Assembly (NCBI GenBank): GCA_964396895.1
Contig: CAYNGJ010000003.1
Coordinates: forward strand, 124,001 to 188,000
Direction of reading: 5' to 3'
Origin: UBA2334 sp964396895
GTDB lineage: Bacteria; Pseudomonadota; Gammaproteobacteria; Burkholderiales; Burkholderiaceae_C
DNA: 64,000 nucleotides
Both the position numbers and the translations under genes were made by a program. Shown here in pieces: positions 8,929-17,788 of this stretch. How positions within the stretch are numbered: the first letter of the stretch is position 1; each line of letters begins with the position of its first letter. Below the pieces are notes generated by a model. The model did not search any database. It was not told the DNA's origin and saw only the letters and a program-made list of their open reading frames with translations.

Positions 8929-9693
8929 ATGCCATTCATCCGTTCGCTGCTTCATTTCCTGTGGATGGGCCTGACCGTCATCCCATGGGCCACGGCGGTG
9001 GTCATCACTTCGCCCTTTCTCAGTCCCACCCGGGTGTACTGGATGTGCGCGGGCTGGCTCAAGGTGGCCGTGCGCGGGGGGGAATTCATTCTGGGCATTC
9101 GCAACCACGTCATCGGCTGGGAGAACCTGCCCACCGGCCAGACCAGTCCGGCGGTCCTGCTGGTCAAACACCAGTCCACCTGGGAAACCCTGTGCATGCC
9201 CGCCCTCATGCCCCACCCACTGGCCTACGTGTTCAAGCGCGAGCTGCTGTACGTGCCCTTCTTTGGCTGGGCCATGGCGCGCATGGACATGATCCACATC
9301 GACCGATCCAAACGCGCCCAGTCGTTCAACAAGGTGGTCGAGCAAGGCAAGCGCCTGCTGGCCCAGGGCACCTGGGTCATCATGTTTCCGGAGGGCACCC
9401 GGATCGAGCGGGGCCAACAGGGCAACTACAAAAGCGGTGGCACGCGTCTGGCCATTGAGACGGGGGCACCGGTCATTCCCATCGCGGTCACCTCGGCCAA
9501 ATGCTGGCCACGCAAGGCCCTCATCAAAACACCGGGCACGGTGGAGTTTTCCATTGGCCCGCCCATTCCCAGCGTGGGACGCCAGCCTGACGAGCTGATG
9601 CGCGAGGTGCAGGACTGGATCGAGACCGAAATGCGCCGCCTCGACCCCACGGCCTACCCCTCGGGCGGCGGGGCCTCCCCCGCCGCACACTGA
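8929..9693 (+). CDS. plsC: 1-acyl-sn-glycerol-3-phosphate acyltransferase
   Basis: This membrane enzyme makes phosphatidic acid by acylating lysophosphatidate. At 254 residues it has an N-terminal hydrophobic segment (about 6-30), the catalytic block VKHQSTWE with His81 and an acidic residue at position 86, and the substrate-binding FPEGTR at 153-158. The usual HX4D motif is HX4E here, a variant also found in other betaproteobacterial PlsC proteins as far as I recall. The gene follows the repeat at 8866 and precedes a metallopeptidase gene by 13 bases. Confidence 0.9.
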   Translation: MPFIRSLLHFLWMGLTVIPWATAVVITSPFLSPTRVYWMCAGWLKVAVRGGEFILGIRNHVIGWENLPTGQTSPAVLLVKHQSTWETLCMPALMPHPLAYVFKRELLYVPFFGWAMARMDMIHIDRSKRAQSFNKVVEQGKRLLAQGTWVIMFPEGTRIERGQQGNYKSGGTRLAIETGAPVIPIAVTSAKCWPRKALIKTPGTVEFSIGPPIPSVGRQPDELMREVQDWIETEMRRLDPTAYPSGGGASPAAH

Positions 9694-9706
9694 GCCGGGT
9701 ACACGC

Positions 9707-10729
9707 ATGGCCGCTTGGGGGCAGGGCGCCCAACTCAGCCTGGACGGCATGGCCGACTGGCCGGTCAGCGCGCCGCCTGCGGCATCGGTCCTTGCGCCCG
9801 CACCGCCCGCCATGCGTCCGGTGCCCAGCCGACCGACGGCGCCTCCGGCCTCACCCGTCGCTTACCCCGCGCCCGCCACCGCACCGTCACCGGCGCAGGC
9901 CACTGGGGTTGCACCGCCGTCCTCTGGCGTGTTGGCCGTGGCCGTGGCCTGGGTCCACCCGCAGGCCAACCGCCAGGTGGTGTTGAACGGGCAGACCGTC
10001 GCCTACCTGTTTCGCCGTGGCCAGCGCAAGACCATTGGTTTTTCCATCGGGCCCCAAGGCTTGAGCGTGAGTGCCCCCCGCTGGACCACCCTGGCGGCGG
10101 TGGACGCGGCACTGCACACCAAGGCCGAGTGGGTGCTGCGCACCTTGCACAAAACGGGGCAACGTCACCATGCCCTGCAAGACCAGCGCATGGACTGGCG
10201 CGAGGGGGGGCACCTGCCCTGGTTGGGCAACCACCTGGTGTTGCGCCTGGGCCAGCCCGCCGCCTCTGAACTCGCGCAGGCGGGTGTTGCTGCGGTGCCA
10301 AGCGCCGCACGGCGCAAGGCCACACTGGTGCAGTCGCAAGGCGACGCCCTGTGGGTGGCATTGCCGCAGGCCGCCACCCCCGCGCAACTGCGCGATGCCG
10401 TGCAGGCCTGGATGAGCCAGGCCGCCCACGCCCATTTTGTGCAACGCCTGGACCACTTCGCACCCCTGTTGGGCGTGCGCTGGACCAGCCTGCGCCTGTC
10501 CAGTGCCGCCACCCGGTGGGGCAGCGCCAAGGCCGACGGTGCCATTCGGCTGCACTGGCGGCTCATGCAGTTCGATCCAGCCGTCGTGGACTATGTGGTG
10601 GCCCACGAGCTCAGCCACCTGCGGCACATGGACCACAGCCCCCGTTTCTGGCAGACCGTGGCATCGGTGGTGCCCGACTACGCCACCTGGCGGGCCCAAC
10701 TCAAAGGTGAGCGCCTTCCTCCCTGGTGA
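9707..10729 (+). CDS. YgjP/SprT-like M48-type metallopeptidase (DUF45)
   Basis: A 340-residue protein whose C-terminal half carries the zinc motif HELSH at residues 300-304 within VAHELSHLRHMDHSPRFW. His310 is a likely third ligand, and the spacing is characteristic of the YgjP family. The segment LRLSSAATRWGSA is also family-typical. The first 85 residues are Ala/Pro-rich and probably disordered, so the protein is longer than the E. coli homologue. Function of the family is poorly known. The start ATG lies 13 bases after plsC. Confidence 0.85.
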   Translation: MAAWGQGAQLSLDGMADWPVSAPPAASVLAPAPPAMRPVPSRPTAPPASPVAYPAPATAPSPAQATGVAPPSSGVLAVAVAWVHPQANRQVVLNGQTVAYLFRRGQRKTIGFSIGPQGLSVSAPRWTTLAAVDAALHTKAEWVLRTLHKTGQRHHALQDQRMDWREGGHLPWLGNHLVLRLGQPAASELAQAGVAAVPSAARRKATLVQSQGDALWVALPQAATPAQLRDAVQAWMSQAAHAHFVQRLDHFAPLLGVRWTSLRLSSAATRWGSAKADGAIRLHWRLMQFDPAVVDYVVAHELSHLRHMDHSPRFWQTVASVVPDYATWRAQLKGERLPPW

Positions 10730-10814
10730 TGTGCGGGTGGCACCGATGTGCCTCGGCGGCGAGGTGGCGCACAATCCCCTGATAAAAACAGGGCCATTGG
10801 CCCAGGAGACCGTT

Positions 10815-11996
10815 GTGGAAACGTTTGTGTGGGACGACAACTTCGTCACCGGTTTGCCCGAGGTGGATCGACAGCACCATGGTCTGGTGGACCTCTTCAA
10901 TGAGCTGAATGAATCACTGTTCCATGGCAGCGACACGTCTGCCCAGACCCTGGAGGCCATCTTTGACCGGCTGCTGGCTTACGCTGCCATGCACTTCTCC
11001 GACGAAGAGGCACTGATGCGTCAGGTGGGCCTTGACCCCAGGCACATCGACACCCACCACCACATGCACGAGCAGTTTGTGGACCAGGTGCGCGGCATGT
11101 GGGCCTCGCGCCACACGCTCAGGCAACCATCCGAGACCATCATGGGGTTTCTGACGTCGTGGCTGGGCTTGCACATCCTGGGCATCGACCAGGCCATGGC
11201 CCGCCAGATGGCGGCCATGGCCGCTGGGCAGACCGCCGAAGAAGCCTTCGAGCACGAAGCCCGCCACAACAACCAAGGCACCCAGGCGCTGCTCAAAATG
11301 GTGGGCAACCTCTACCACGTGCTGGCCCAGCAAAACACCGACCTGGTGTCCGCCAACCAAAGCCTGGAGCAGCGGGTGCTCGAACGCACCCAGGCGCTGG
11401 CGCTGGCCAACGACGAGCTGCAGGCCGCCAACCGGCTGCTGCAGGCGTTTTCCCGGACCGACGGGCTGCTGCGCATCCACAACCGTGCGTACTTTGACGA
11501 ACGCCTGCTGGAAGAAGTGGCCCGGGCCCGGCGGTTGAAGCAGCCCCTGGGCCTGCTGATGATGGACGTGGACTTTTTCAAACGCTACAACGACACCTAT
11601 GGCCACCAAGCCGGGGACGTGTGCCTGCAGGCGGTGGCCAGAGCTGTGGGCGGTGTGGTCAAGCGGCGCACCGACTTCCTGGCCCGCTACGGCGGTGAGG
11701 AGTTGGTGGCGTTGTTGCCCAACACGGATGGACCAGGCGCCATGCTGGTGGCGCAGCGGGTGAATGCGGCGGTGCTGGCCATGGCGGTGCCCCACGCCCA
11801 GTCGGACGCCGCCGCCGTGGTGACCCTGAGTGTGGGGGTGGCCAGTGCCGTCCCCGCATTGACCGACGATGCCCTGGCCGGTGCGGACTTGTTGTCGGTG
11901 GCGGATGCGGCGTTGTACCAGGCCAAACACCAGGGGCGTGACCGCGCGGTGTTGGGTGTCTCAGCACCCGCTGATCCGACTGCATTACAGTCTTGA
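10815..11996 (+). CDS. Hemerythrin-GGDEF protein (putative oxygen-responsive diguanylate cyclase)
   Basis: A 393-residue protein with an N-terminal bacteriohemerythrin domain whose di-iron ligands are all visible: His21, His60, Glu64, His81, His85, His120 and Asp125. A coiled linker (about 165-215) leads to a GGDEF domain with active-site GGEEL at 293-297 and a product-inhibition I-site RRTD at 284-287. It is predicted to make c-di-GMP under control of oxygen or redox state. The open frame extends upstream, but GTG 10815 is preceded by AGGAG at 10804-10808 and begins the hemerythrin domain. A paralogue follows 39 bases downstream. Confidence 0.9.
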   Translation: METFVWDDNFVTGLPEVDRQHHGLVDLFNELNESLFHGSDTSAQTLEAIFDRLLAYAAMHFSDEEALMRQVGLDPRHIDTHHHMHEQFVDQVRGMWASRHTLRQPSETIMGFLTSWLGLHILGIDQAMARQMAAMAAGQTAEEAFEHEARHNNQGTQALLKMVGNLYHVLAQQNTDLVSANQSLEQRVLERTQALALANDELQAANRLLQAFSRTDGLLRIHNRAYFDERLLEEVARARRLKQPLGLLMMDVDFFKRYNDTYGHQAGDVCLQAVARAVGGVVKRRTDFLARYGGEELVALLPNTDGPGAMLVAQRVNAAVLAMAVPHAQSDAAAVVTLSVGVASAVPALTDDALAGADLLSVADAALYQAKHQGRDRAVLGVSAPADPTALQS

Positions 11997-12035
11997 GCTT
12001 GGCGCACGCCGCCGTGCGTTTTGTGGAGAACACGC

Positions 12036-13145
12036 ATGGATCTGTTTGTTTGGGACCGCAGCTTCAGCACCGGGATGTCCGATCTGGACGAGCAACACCA
12101 GGGGTTGATCAACACCTTCAATGAGTTGCACACCACCCTGTTCGGGGCGCCGCTGCCGCCCGAGCAGCGCGAGGTCGTGTTGCGCCGCTCGGTGGACAGG
12201 CTCATGGCCTATGCCCGCACCCAGTTTTCAGCCGAAGAGGCTTGGATGCAGGCACATGGCCTGGATGAGCGCCATGTGTTTGTGCACCGCCGCCAGCACG
12301 AGCAGTTCATCCGCAACCTGCGTGAGCTGTGGAGCGAGCGTGAGAGCGTGGCCGAGGTGCCTGCGCGCATGATGGGTTTTCTGTCGTCGTGGATAGGCCT
12401 GCATGTGTTGGGCGTGGACCCCGCCATGGTTCGCCAGCTGCACCAGGTGCAGGCAGGCATCAGCCCGGCCGACGCCTATGAGCGCGAGGCCAGCGTGTCC
12501 GACAAGGGTCTGCGTGCCTTGCTCAACATGGTGGGGCGGCTGTACCAGGACCTGTCGCAGCAGACCGTGGCCCTGGGGCAGGCGCGCCAGGGGCAGGCCC
12601 AGGCCGAGAACCAGGTGTTGATGATCAGCAACCGCCTGGAAGTGCACGCCCGTTACGACGAGTTGCTGCAAGTGGCCAACCAGCGCTATTTCGACCAGCG
12701 CCTGCACGAAGAGGTGGCCCGCGCCTACCGCAGCGAAAGTGCCTTGGCGGTCATGCTGGTGGCCCTGGACGACCTGACCGATGACCCTCAGCGGCTGGAC
12801 GCATCGGATGCCTGTATGCAGGCCGCCACCCAGGCCCTGACCCAATCCATGAAACGCACCACCGATCTGGTGGCCCGCCATGGCACGCACCGCCTCGCGG
12901 TGATGATGCCCGACACCGATGGCCAAGGTGCCAGCCGTGCCGCGCAGCGAGTGGTCAAAGCCATTGCCGACCTGGGGTGGGCACACCCGGACCTGGCCGA
13001 TGGTCAGGGGGTCACTGCCAGCGTGGGGGTGGCCGCGTGGGTGCCCCGCAGCCGCGATGACGGGCATTCACTGGTGGCCCAGGCGGCTCAGGCACTGGCC
13101 CAGGCACGCCAGCAAGGCGGCAACCGCATGGGGATGGGTGTCTGA
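12036..13145 (+). CDS. Hemerythrin-degenerate GGDEF protein (putative c-di-GMP receptor)
   Basis: A 369-residue paralogue of the preceding protein with the same architecture. In the hemerythrin domain, His21, Glu67, His84, His88, His123 and Asp128 are kept, but the ligand equivalent to His60 is Gln63. In the GGDEF domain the active site reads GTHRL (283-287) instead of GGEEL, so catalysis is unlikely. The I-site RTTD (274-277) is retained, suggesting c-di-GMP binding rather than synthesis. ATG 12036 has GGAGA at about 12025-12029. Probably cotranscribed with the upstream gene; they likely arose by tandem duplication. Confidence 0.88.
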   Translation: MDLFVWDRSFSTGMSDLDEQHQGLINTFNELHTTLFGAPLPPEQREVVLRRSVDRLMAYARTQFSAEEAWMQAHGLDERHVFVHRRQHEQFIRNLRELWSERESVAEVPARMMGFLSSWIGLHVLGVDPAMVRQLHQVQAGISPADAYEREASVSDKGLRALLNMVGRLYQDLSQQTVALGQARQGQAQAENQVLMISNRLEVHARYDELLQVANQRYFDQRLHEEVARAYRSESALAVMLVALDDLTDDPQRLDASDACMQAATQALTQSMKRTTDLVARHGTHRLAVMMPDTDGQGASRAAQRVVKAIADLGWAHPDLADGQGVTASVGVAAWVPRSRDDGHSLVAQAAQALAQARQQGGNRMGMGV

Positions 13146-13178
13146 AGGGGGGCGTGCAACGGCGTGACAAGGGTGGCG

Positions 13179-16100
13179 TCAGGGCCTGGCGGCCCCGGGG
13201 CGCAGGCCGTTGCTGTTGATCCATTCCAGCAGGGCTTCCGGGGTCAGCGGTTTGTTGAAAAAGTAGCCTTGTGCCTCATCACACCCCTGCAGCCGCAGCC
13301 AAGCCAGTTGGCCGGGGGTTTCCACCCCCTCGGCAATGGTGCGCAGACCCAGGTTGCTGGCCAGACCAATGATGGCGCTGACGATGGCTTTGTCGTCTGG
13401 GTCGGTGGTGATGTCGCGCACAAAACTCTGGTCAATTTTCAGCTTGCCGACCTTGAAACGCTTCAGGTAACCCAGCGAGGAGTAGCCGGTGCCGAAGTCG
13501 TCGATGGACATGGCCACGTTCAGCGCGTGGATTTCGTCCATCACCACCACCGCACCCAGGGGGTCGCCCATGGCCACGCTCTCGGTCAGTTCCAGCTCCA
13601 GACACGTCGGCGGCAGTTGGGTGTCGTGCAGCACGCTGGCCACCAGGGTGGCCAGTCCGGGGTCGCGGAACTGCACCGCCGACAGGTTCACCGCCATCAC
13701 CACGGCATCCAGGCCCTGGTTCATCCAGGTTTTGAGCTGCTGGGCGGCGGTGCGCATCACCCACTCGCCGATGCGCAGAATCTGTCCACCCGCTTCAGCC
13801 AGGGGGATGAATTCAGAAGGTGACACCATGCCCAGCTCGGGGTGCCGCCAGCGCAGCAAGGCCTCCATGCCCACCAGCTGGCCGTTGGCCAATGACACCT
13901 GCGGCTGGTACACCAGCTCCAGCTGCCCGTTGTCCATGGCGTAGCGCAAGGAGTTTTCCAGCATCAGGGTGCGACCCGAGCGGGCCTGCATGTCGGGCTT
14001 GAAAAAACGGAAGGTGTTGCGGCCCGCCTGTTTGGCCTGGTACATGGCGACGTCGGCGCTTTTGGACAGGGATTCAAAGTCGGCGCCGTCGCTGGGGAAC
14101 ATGGCAATGCCCACCGACAGGGTGACCACCACGTCCTGCCCACCCACCACGAAGCTGCGGTTGTGGTGCTCCACCAGTTTGGACGCCACCTGTTGGGCGT
14201 TTGGCGCGTCGCAGCCGGGCAGCACCAGCACAAACTCGTCACCCCCCTGGCGCGACAGGGTGTCACCCTCCCGCACCAGCGACTCCAGCCGCCGGGCCAC
14301 CTGCACCAGCAGGTCGTCCCCAGCGCTGTGGCCCAGGGTGTCATTGATGTTTTTGAAGTGGTCCAGATCCAGGAACATCAGCGCCAACGGCTGATTTTGG
14401 CGTTTGATCATGCTGGTGGCCTGGGCAAAACGGTCGGCCAGAAGTTGCCGGTTGGGCAGGCCGGTGAGCACGTCGAAGTAGGCCAGTTTGTAAATCTTGT
14501 GGTCGGCCTGTTTCTGGCGCGTGACGTCTTCTTTGATGGCCAGGTAGTGCGTCACCTGGCCGTCGGGGCGTTGCACCGGGGAAATGTGCACCGACTCCAC
14601 GTACTCCGATCCGTTCTTGCGGTGGTTGATGAACTCGCCCTTCCAGGGCTGCTTGTTCACCAGGGCGGCCCACATCTGGGCGTAGGTGCTGGCCGGTGTT
14701 TTGCCCGAGTGCAGGAACTTGGGGTTCTTGCCCAGTACTTCTTCGGGGGTGTAACCAGTGGCTTCATAAAAGGTCTGGTTGGCGTACTCGATGTTGGCGT
14801 CCAGGTTGGTGATGACGATGGCGTTTGGGCTTTGCTCCACCGCCACCGAGAGCTTGTGCAGGTCTTGCTGGGTGTGGTGGCGCTCAATGGCCAGGCCCGC
14901 CAGGTAGGCCCCGCGCTCAATGACCTGCAGCTCGGCCGGTTTGGGGGCCTGGGGTTGGCGCGAATACATGGCAAACGTGCCCAGCACCCGGTCTTCATGG
15001 CCTTTGATGGGAACGGCCCAGCAGGCGGCCAGCCCGTGGGACAGGGCCAATTCGCGGTGGTCGGCCCAGAGGGGGTCGTGGGCAATGTCGGACACGATGG
15101 TGGTCAATCCCATATGGGCGGCCGTGCCACAGGACCCTGTGGCTGGGCCGATGCGCACACCGTCAATGGCTCGGCAGTACTCGGCGGGCAGGCTGGGGGC
15201 CACGGCGCTGTGCAGGGTTTGGGTGCGCAGGTCCAGTTGCAATACCGAGCACAGCACCCCCGACATCAGGCTCTCGTAGCCTTGGGTGAGGGTTGTCAGC
15301 AGTGCTGTCAGCTCGCTGCCCTTGGCCAGTTGCTCCAGCAGCGTACGCTCAATGGCCGCGCTTTGCTCCATCCACTTTTTGTCGGTCACGTCGGTGAGCA
15401 CGCCGTGGACCCGCAGCAGGTGGCCGGCGGCATCTCGCTCCACCCAGGTGTGGTCGTCCACCCAGATCCAGCGGCCATCGGCTGCGCGCAGGCGGTAGGA
15501 CTGGTCGTAGTGGTCGCGGTGGTGGTGGAGATGGTCCATCACCTCGGCATTGATGCGCTCGGCATCGTCTGGGTGAATGAGGTGCTCGTACAGCAGTGCG
15601 CCGTTGTGGAAGTCGTGTGGTCGGTAGCCCCACTGGCTCACGTTGTGGCTCACATACTGCACTGGCCAGCCCGGTTCGGTGACCCAGGTCATGGCCACCA
15701 CCGGTGAACGCTCCACGGTGCGAGACAGGTGCTCCAGCTGGCTCTGGCGCTGTTGCAGCAGGGCGAGTGCCTCAATCAGTCTGGCCTGCTCGTTTTTGCG
15801 CTCGGTGATGTCCATGGTCACGCCCAAGGCGTGGGTGGGCTTGCCCGAGCCGTTGCGGGACACCGTTTTGCCCACCGAATGAAACCACTTGACCTGCCCA
15901 CTGCGGGCGTTGACCCGGTATTCCAGGTTCACCGGCGCGTCCACGTGCTGCTTGGCGTTCTTGACGGCTTGCAGCACGCGCGGTTTGTCGGCGGTGTAGA
16001 CCGCGTCCAGAAAGGTCGACACATTGGTCTGCCCCCGCGTGAGGTCCTGGCCGTTGAGGGTGCCTGTGTGGTGGCTCAGGTGGAACTGGCCCGAGTGCAG

Positions 16101-17093
16101 GTCCACCTCCCAGAATCCGATGCGGGCGGCCTGTGCGGCCAAGGCCAGTCGGTCCTCGGCACGTTGGGAGCGCTGCTGCAGTTCGGCATGCTCGGTCTGG
16201 CTGTGCTGTTGCTGCAGGTACTCGCCCATGCGCGTCATGAGCCTGTGCATTTGCACCATGCCCACCCGTTGACCCTGCGGGTCTTCCACCAGCAGGTGGC
16301 GCACATGCAGACGCTGCATCTGGGCCACGGCCTCCACCATCCAGGTGTTTTCGCTCACGGCGTGCAATGGGGACTTGGCCACGTCCAGCAAAGGTTGTGC
16401 GCTGAGGCTGGCCAGGTCGCTGCTGGCCATCAGGTGGGGTATGTCGCGTTCCGTCAGGATGCCGATGGCCCGGTGGTCCTTGGTGACCAGCACGTAGGTG
16501 CTGCGCTGCGCCAGCATGAGTTGCAGCGCTTCGCCCAGTGTGGCGGAGGGGGGCAGCTCGGGCAGCTCACGTTCCATCAGGTCGGACAGACCGCCCATTT
16601 TCATGAGCAGGCGGGCGTCCATGTGGTTGCGAAAGTCGGTTTCCGTCACCACGCCCTGGGCCTGTCCGTTCTCATCCACCACCACGAGGTGGCGCAGACC
16701 CTGGGTGGCCAGGCGGGCCCAGGCTTCGGTGAAGGATTCGTGCCCACGGGCGGTGGCCAGCGGGGTGCTCATGACCTGGCCGGTGCGTGTGGTGGGCGGC
16801 GTGGCGGCCATCAGCAAGCGCAACATGTCGTGCTCAGTCAGGATGCCTGCGGGCAGCCCCGCCTGGGTCACCACCACGCTGGATATGCGGTCGCGCTCCA
16901 TGAGCCTGGCCGCCTCGCTCAGGGGGCTGTCCGCATCCACCTGCTGGATTTGGCGCGACATGATGTCGGCCAGCACCAGCGACTCCACCGCAGGCGGAGG
17001 GGTGAGGGTGGGCGAGGTGGCGGGCGTGCTCACGGCGGGGTCCTTGCTGGTCAATCGGATCGGCGGGCTGGCCTGGGTGCGCTCAGGCGTCAT
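13179..17093 (-). CDS. CBS-PAS-GAF-PAS-GGDEF-EAL c-di-GMP signalling protein
   Basis: A 1304-residue multi-domain protein. In order it has four CBS repeats (about 40-290) and a first PAS/PAC (about 305-430, ending GVTMDITERK). A second PAS (ending GVLTDVTDKK), a GAF domain and a third PAS follow, the last ending IKEDVTRQK. Then come GGDEF with an intact motif at 950-954 (RQGGDEF) and EAL with EALLRW starting at Glu1077 plus DDFGTGYSSL. Both catalytic domains look intact. No transmembrane segment is evident, so it is probably cytosolic. The CBS block suggests nucleotide sensing. It converges on the hemerythrin-GGDEF pair and diverges from the MerR gene. Confidence 0.9.
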   Translation of the reverse strand: MTPERTQASPPIRLTSKDPAVSTPATSPTLTPPPAVESLVLADIMSRQIQQVDADSPLSEAARLMERDRISSVVVTQAGLPAGILTEHDMLRLLMAATPPTTRTGQVMSTPLATARGHESFTEAWARLATQGLRHLVVVDENGQAQGVVTETDFRNHMDARLLMKMGGLSDLMERELPELPPSATLGEALQLMLAQRSTYVLVTKDHRAIGILTERDIPHLMASSDLASLSAQPLLDVAKSPLHAVSENTWMVEAVAQMQRLHVRHLLVEDPQGQRVGMVQMHRLMTRMGEYLQQQHSQTEHAELQQRSQRAEDRLALAAQAARIGFWEVDLHSGQFHLSHHTGTLNGQDLTRGQTNVSTFLDAVYTADKPRVLQAVKNAKQHVDAPVNLEYRVNARSGQVKWFHSVGKTVSRNGSGKPTHALGVTMDITERKNEQARLIEALALLQQRQSQLEHLSRTVERSPVVAMTWVTEPGWPVQYVSHNVSQWGYRPHDFHNGALLYEHLIHPDDAERINAEVMDHLHHHRDHYDQSYRLRAADGRWIWVDDHTWVERDAAGHLLRVHGVLTDVTDKKWMEQSAAIERTLLEQLAKGSELTALLTTLTQGYESLMSGVLCSVLQLDLRTQTLHSAVAPSLPAEYCRAIDGVRIGPATGSCGTAAHMGLTTIVSDIAHDPLWADHRELALSHGLAACWAVPIKGHEDRVLGTFAMYSRQPQAPKPAELQVIERGAYLAGLAIERHHTQQDLHKLSVAVEQSPNAIVITNLDANIEYANQTFYEATGYTPEEVLGKNPKFLHSGKTPASTYAQMWAALVNKQPWKGEFINHRKNGSEYVESVHISPVQRPDGQVTHYLAIKEDVTRQKQADHKIYKLAYFDVLTGLPNRQLLADRFAQATSMIKRQNQPLALMFLDLDHFKNINDTLGHSAGDDLLVQVARRLESLVREGDTLSRQGGDEFVLVLPGCDAPNAQQVASKLVEHHNRSFVVGGQDVVVTLSVGIAMFPSDGADFESLSKSADVAMYQAKQAGRNTFRFFKPDMQARSGRTLMLENSLRYAMDNGQLELVYQPQVSLANGQLVGMEALLRWRHPELGMVSPSEFIPLAEAGGQILRIGEWVMRTAAQQLKTWMNQGLDAVVMAVNLSAVQFRDPGLATLVASVLHDTQLPPTCLELELTESVAMGDPLGAVVVMDEIHALNVAMSIDDFGTGYSSLGYLKRFKVGKLKIDQSFVRDITTDPDDKAIVSAIIGLASNLGLRTIAEGVETPGQLAWLRLQGCDEAQGYFFNKPLTPEALLEWINSNGLRPGAARP

Positions 17094-17129
17094 CTGCCTC
17101 GTCCGAGTGTAAACACCCGGTTGGTATTT

Positions 17130-17157
17130 TTGACATGCCGCCGTTTGTGGCTACCAT
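17130..17157 (+). promoter_or_regulatory. Candidate promoter of the MerR (liuR) gene
   Basis: TTGACA at 17130-17135 and TACCAT at 17152-17157, separated by 16 bases, lie in the 131-base divergent region. A LiuR-type operator begins eight bases downstream, which would place it over the transcription start and suits autorepression. Confidence 0.5.
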
Positions 17158-17165
17158 GCCGCCTG

Positions 17166-17184
17166 TGACGTAACGTAACGTCAA
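17166..17184. promoter_or_regulatory. LiuR-type operator upstream of liuR
   Basis: TGACGTAACGTAACGTCAA matches the ACGT-rich dyad of the operators at 17711 and 30120, with CGTCAA on one side and TGACGT on the other. LiuR of the MerR family is known to bind TTGACGTnnACGTCAA-like sites in proteobacteria. Its position between promoter and gene implies autoregulation. Confidence 0.7.
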
Positions 17185-17224
17185 GTCCGAACCGGCGGGT
17201 GCACCCGGCAACCCCCCCTTCCCC

Positions 17225-17626
17225 ATGGCCACCACCACCTTCACCATCAGCGACCTGGCTCAGGAGTTTGACCTGACCACGCGGGCCATCCGCTTTTATG
17301 AGGACATGGGGCTGCTGCAGCCCGAGCGCACCGGCCCCGGTGGCCGGGTGCGCCAGTACAGTCCGCGTGACCGAACCCGCCTCAAGCTCACCTTGCGCGC
17401 CAAGCGCCTGGGTTTGAGCCTGACCGAGGCCAAGGACATCATTGACATGTACGACAGTCCGCGCGACACGGCGCCTCAGCTGGAGAAATTTTTGGTGGTG
17501 CTGGCCGACCACAAGCGCCAGCTCGAAGAGCAGATGGCCGATCTGCAGGCCAACCTCGACGAAGTGAAGCTGCACGAAAAACAAACCAAGGCCTTGTTGG
17601 TCAAGGCCAAAAAGCAGGGCGGCTGA
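17225..17626 (+). CDS. liuR: MerR-family regulator of leucine/isovalerate catabolism
   Basis: A 133-residue MerR protein. The winged-helix part reads TISDLAQEFDLTTRAIRFYED and then GLLQPERTGPGGRVRQYSPRD, and a C-terminal coiled coil for dimerisation covers about 80-130. It lacks the cysteine metal-binding loop of metal-responsive MerR proteins. This sequence type and the neighbouring isovaleryl-CoA dehydrogenase fit LiuR, which controls branched-chain amino-acid degradation in beta- and gammaproteobacteria. Three matching operators occur in this window (17166, 17711, 30120), one of them before its own gene. Confidence 0.82.
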   Translation: MATTTFTISDLAQEFDLTTRAIRFYEDMGLLQPERTGPGGRVRQYSPRDRTRLKLTLRAKRLGLSLTEAKDIIDMYDSPRDTAPQLEKFLVVLADHKRQLEEQMADLQANLDEVKLHEKQTKALLVKAKKQGG

Positions 17627-17682
17627 CGCTGGTCTGGACCTGCCAACAGTCTGCCGGTGGACAGTGGCGGGAGCGCCCAGGG

Positions 17683-17711
17683 TTGGCAAGGCACTGTCTT
17701 TGGTTGATAAT
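17683..17711 (+). promoter_or_regulatory. Candidate promoter of the thioesterase-ivd operon
   Basis: TTGGCA at 17683-17688 and GATAAT at 17706-17711 are spaced by exactly 17 bases. The perfect LiuR palindrome starts at the last base of the -10 element, so bound regulator would cover the transcription start. Confidence 0.6.
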
Positions 17712-17732
17712 TGACGTTTACGTAAACGTCAA
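17711..17732. promoter_or_regulatory. LiuR-type operator, perfect 22-bp palindrome
   Basis: The half-sites TTGACGTTTAC and GTAAACGTCAA form a perfect dyad over 22 bases. It sits directly downstream of a good -35/-10 pair and upstream of the thioesterase and isovaleryl-CoA dehydrogenase genes. The same core is found at 17166 and 30120. Confidence 0.8.
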
Positions 17733-17788
17733 CCATGCGCAGGTCGAAATCCGTCCATCACCGCGTGCCTTTCCGGGAGCGACACCAC

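Noticed and set aside
15729..17168. Open frame of 479 codons on the plus strand opposite the GGDEF-EAL gene
   Set aside because: Mirror of the CBS/PAS coding region; no supporting motifs.
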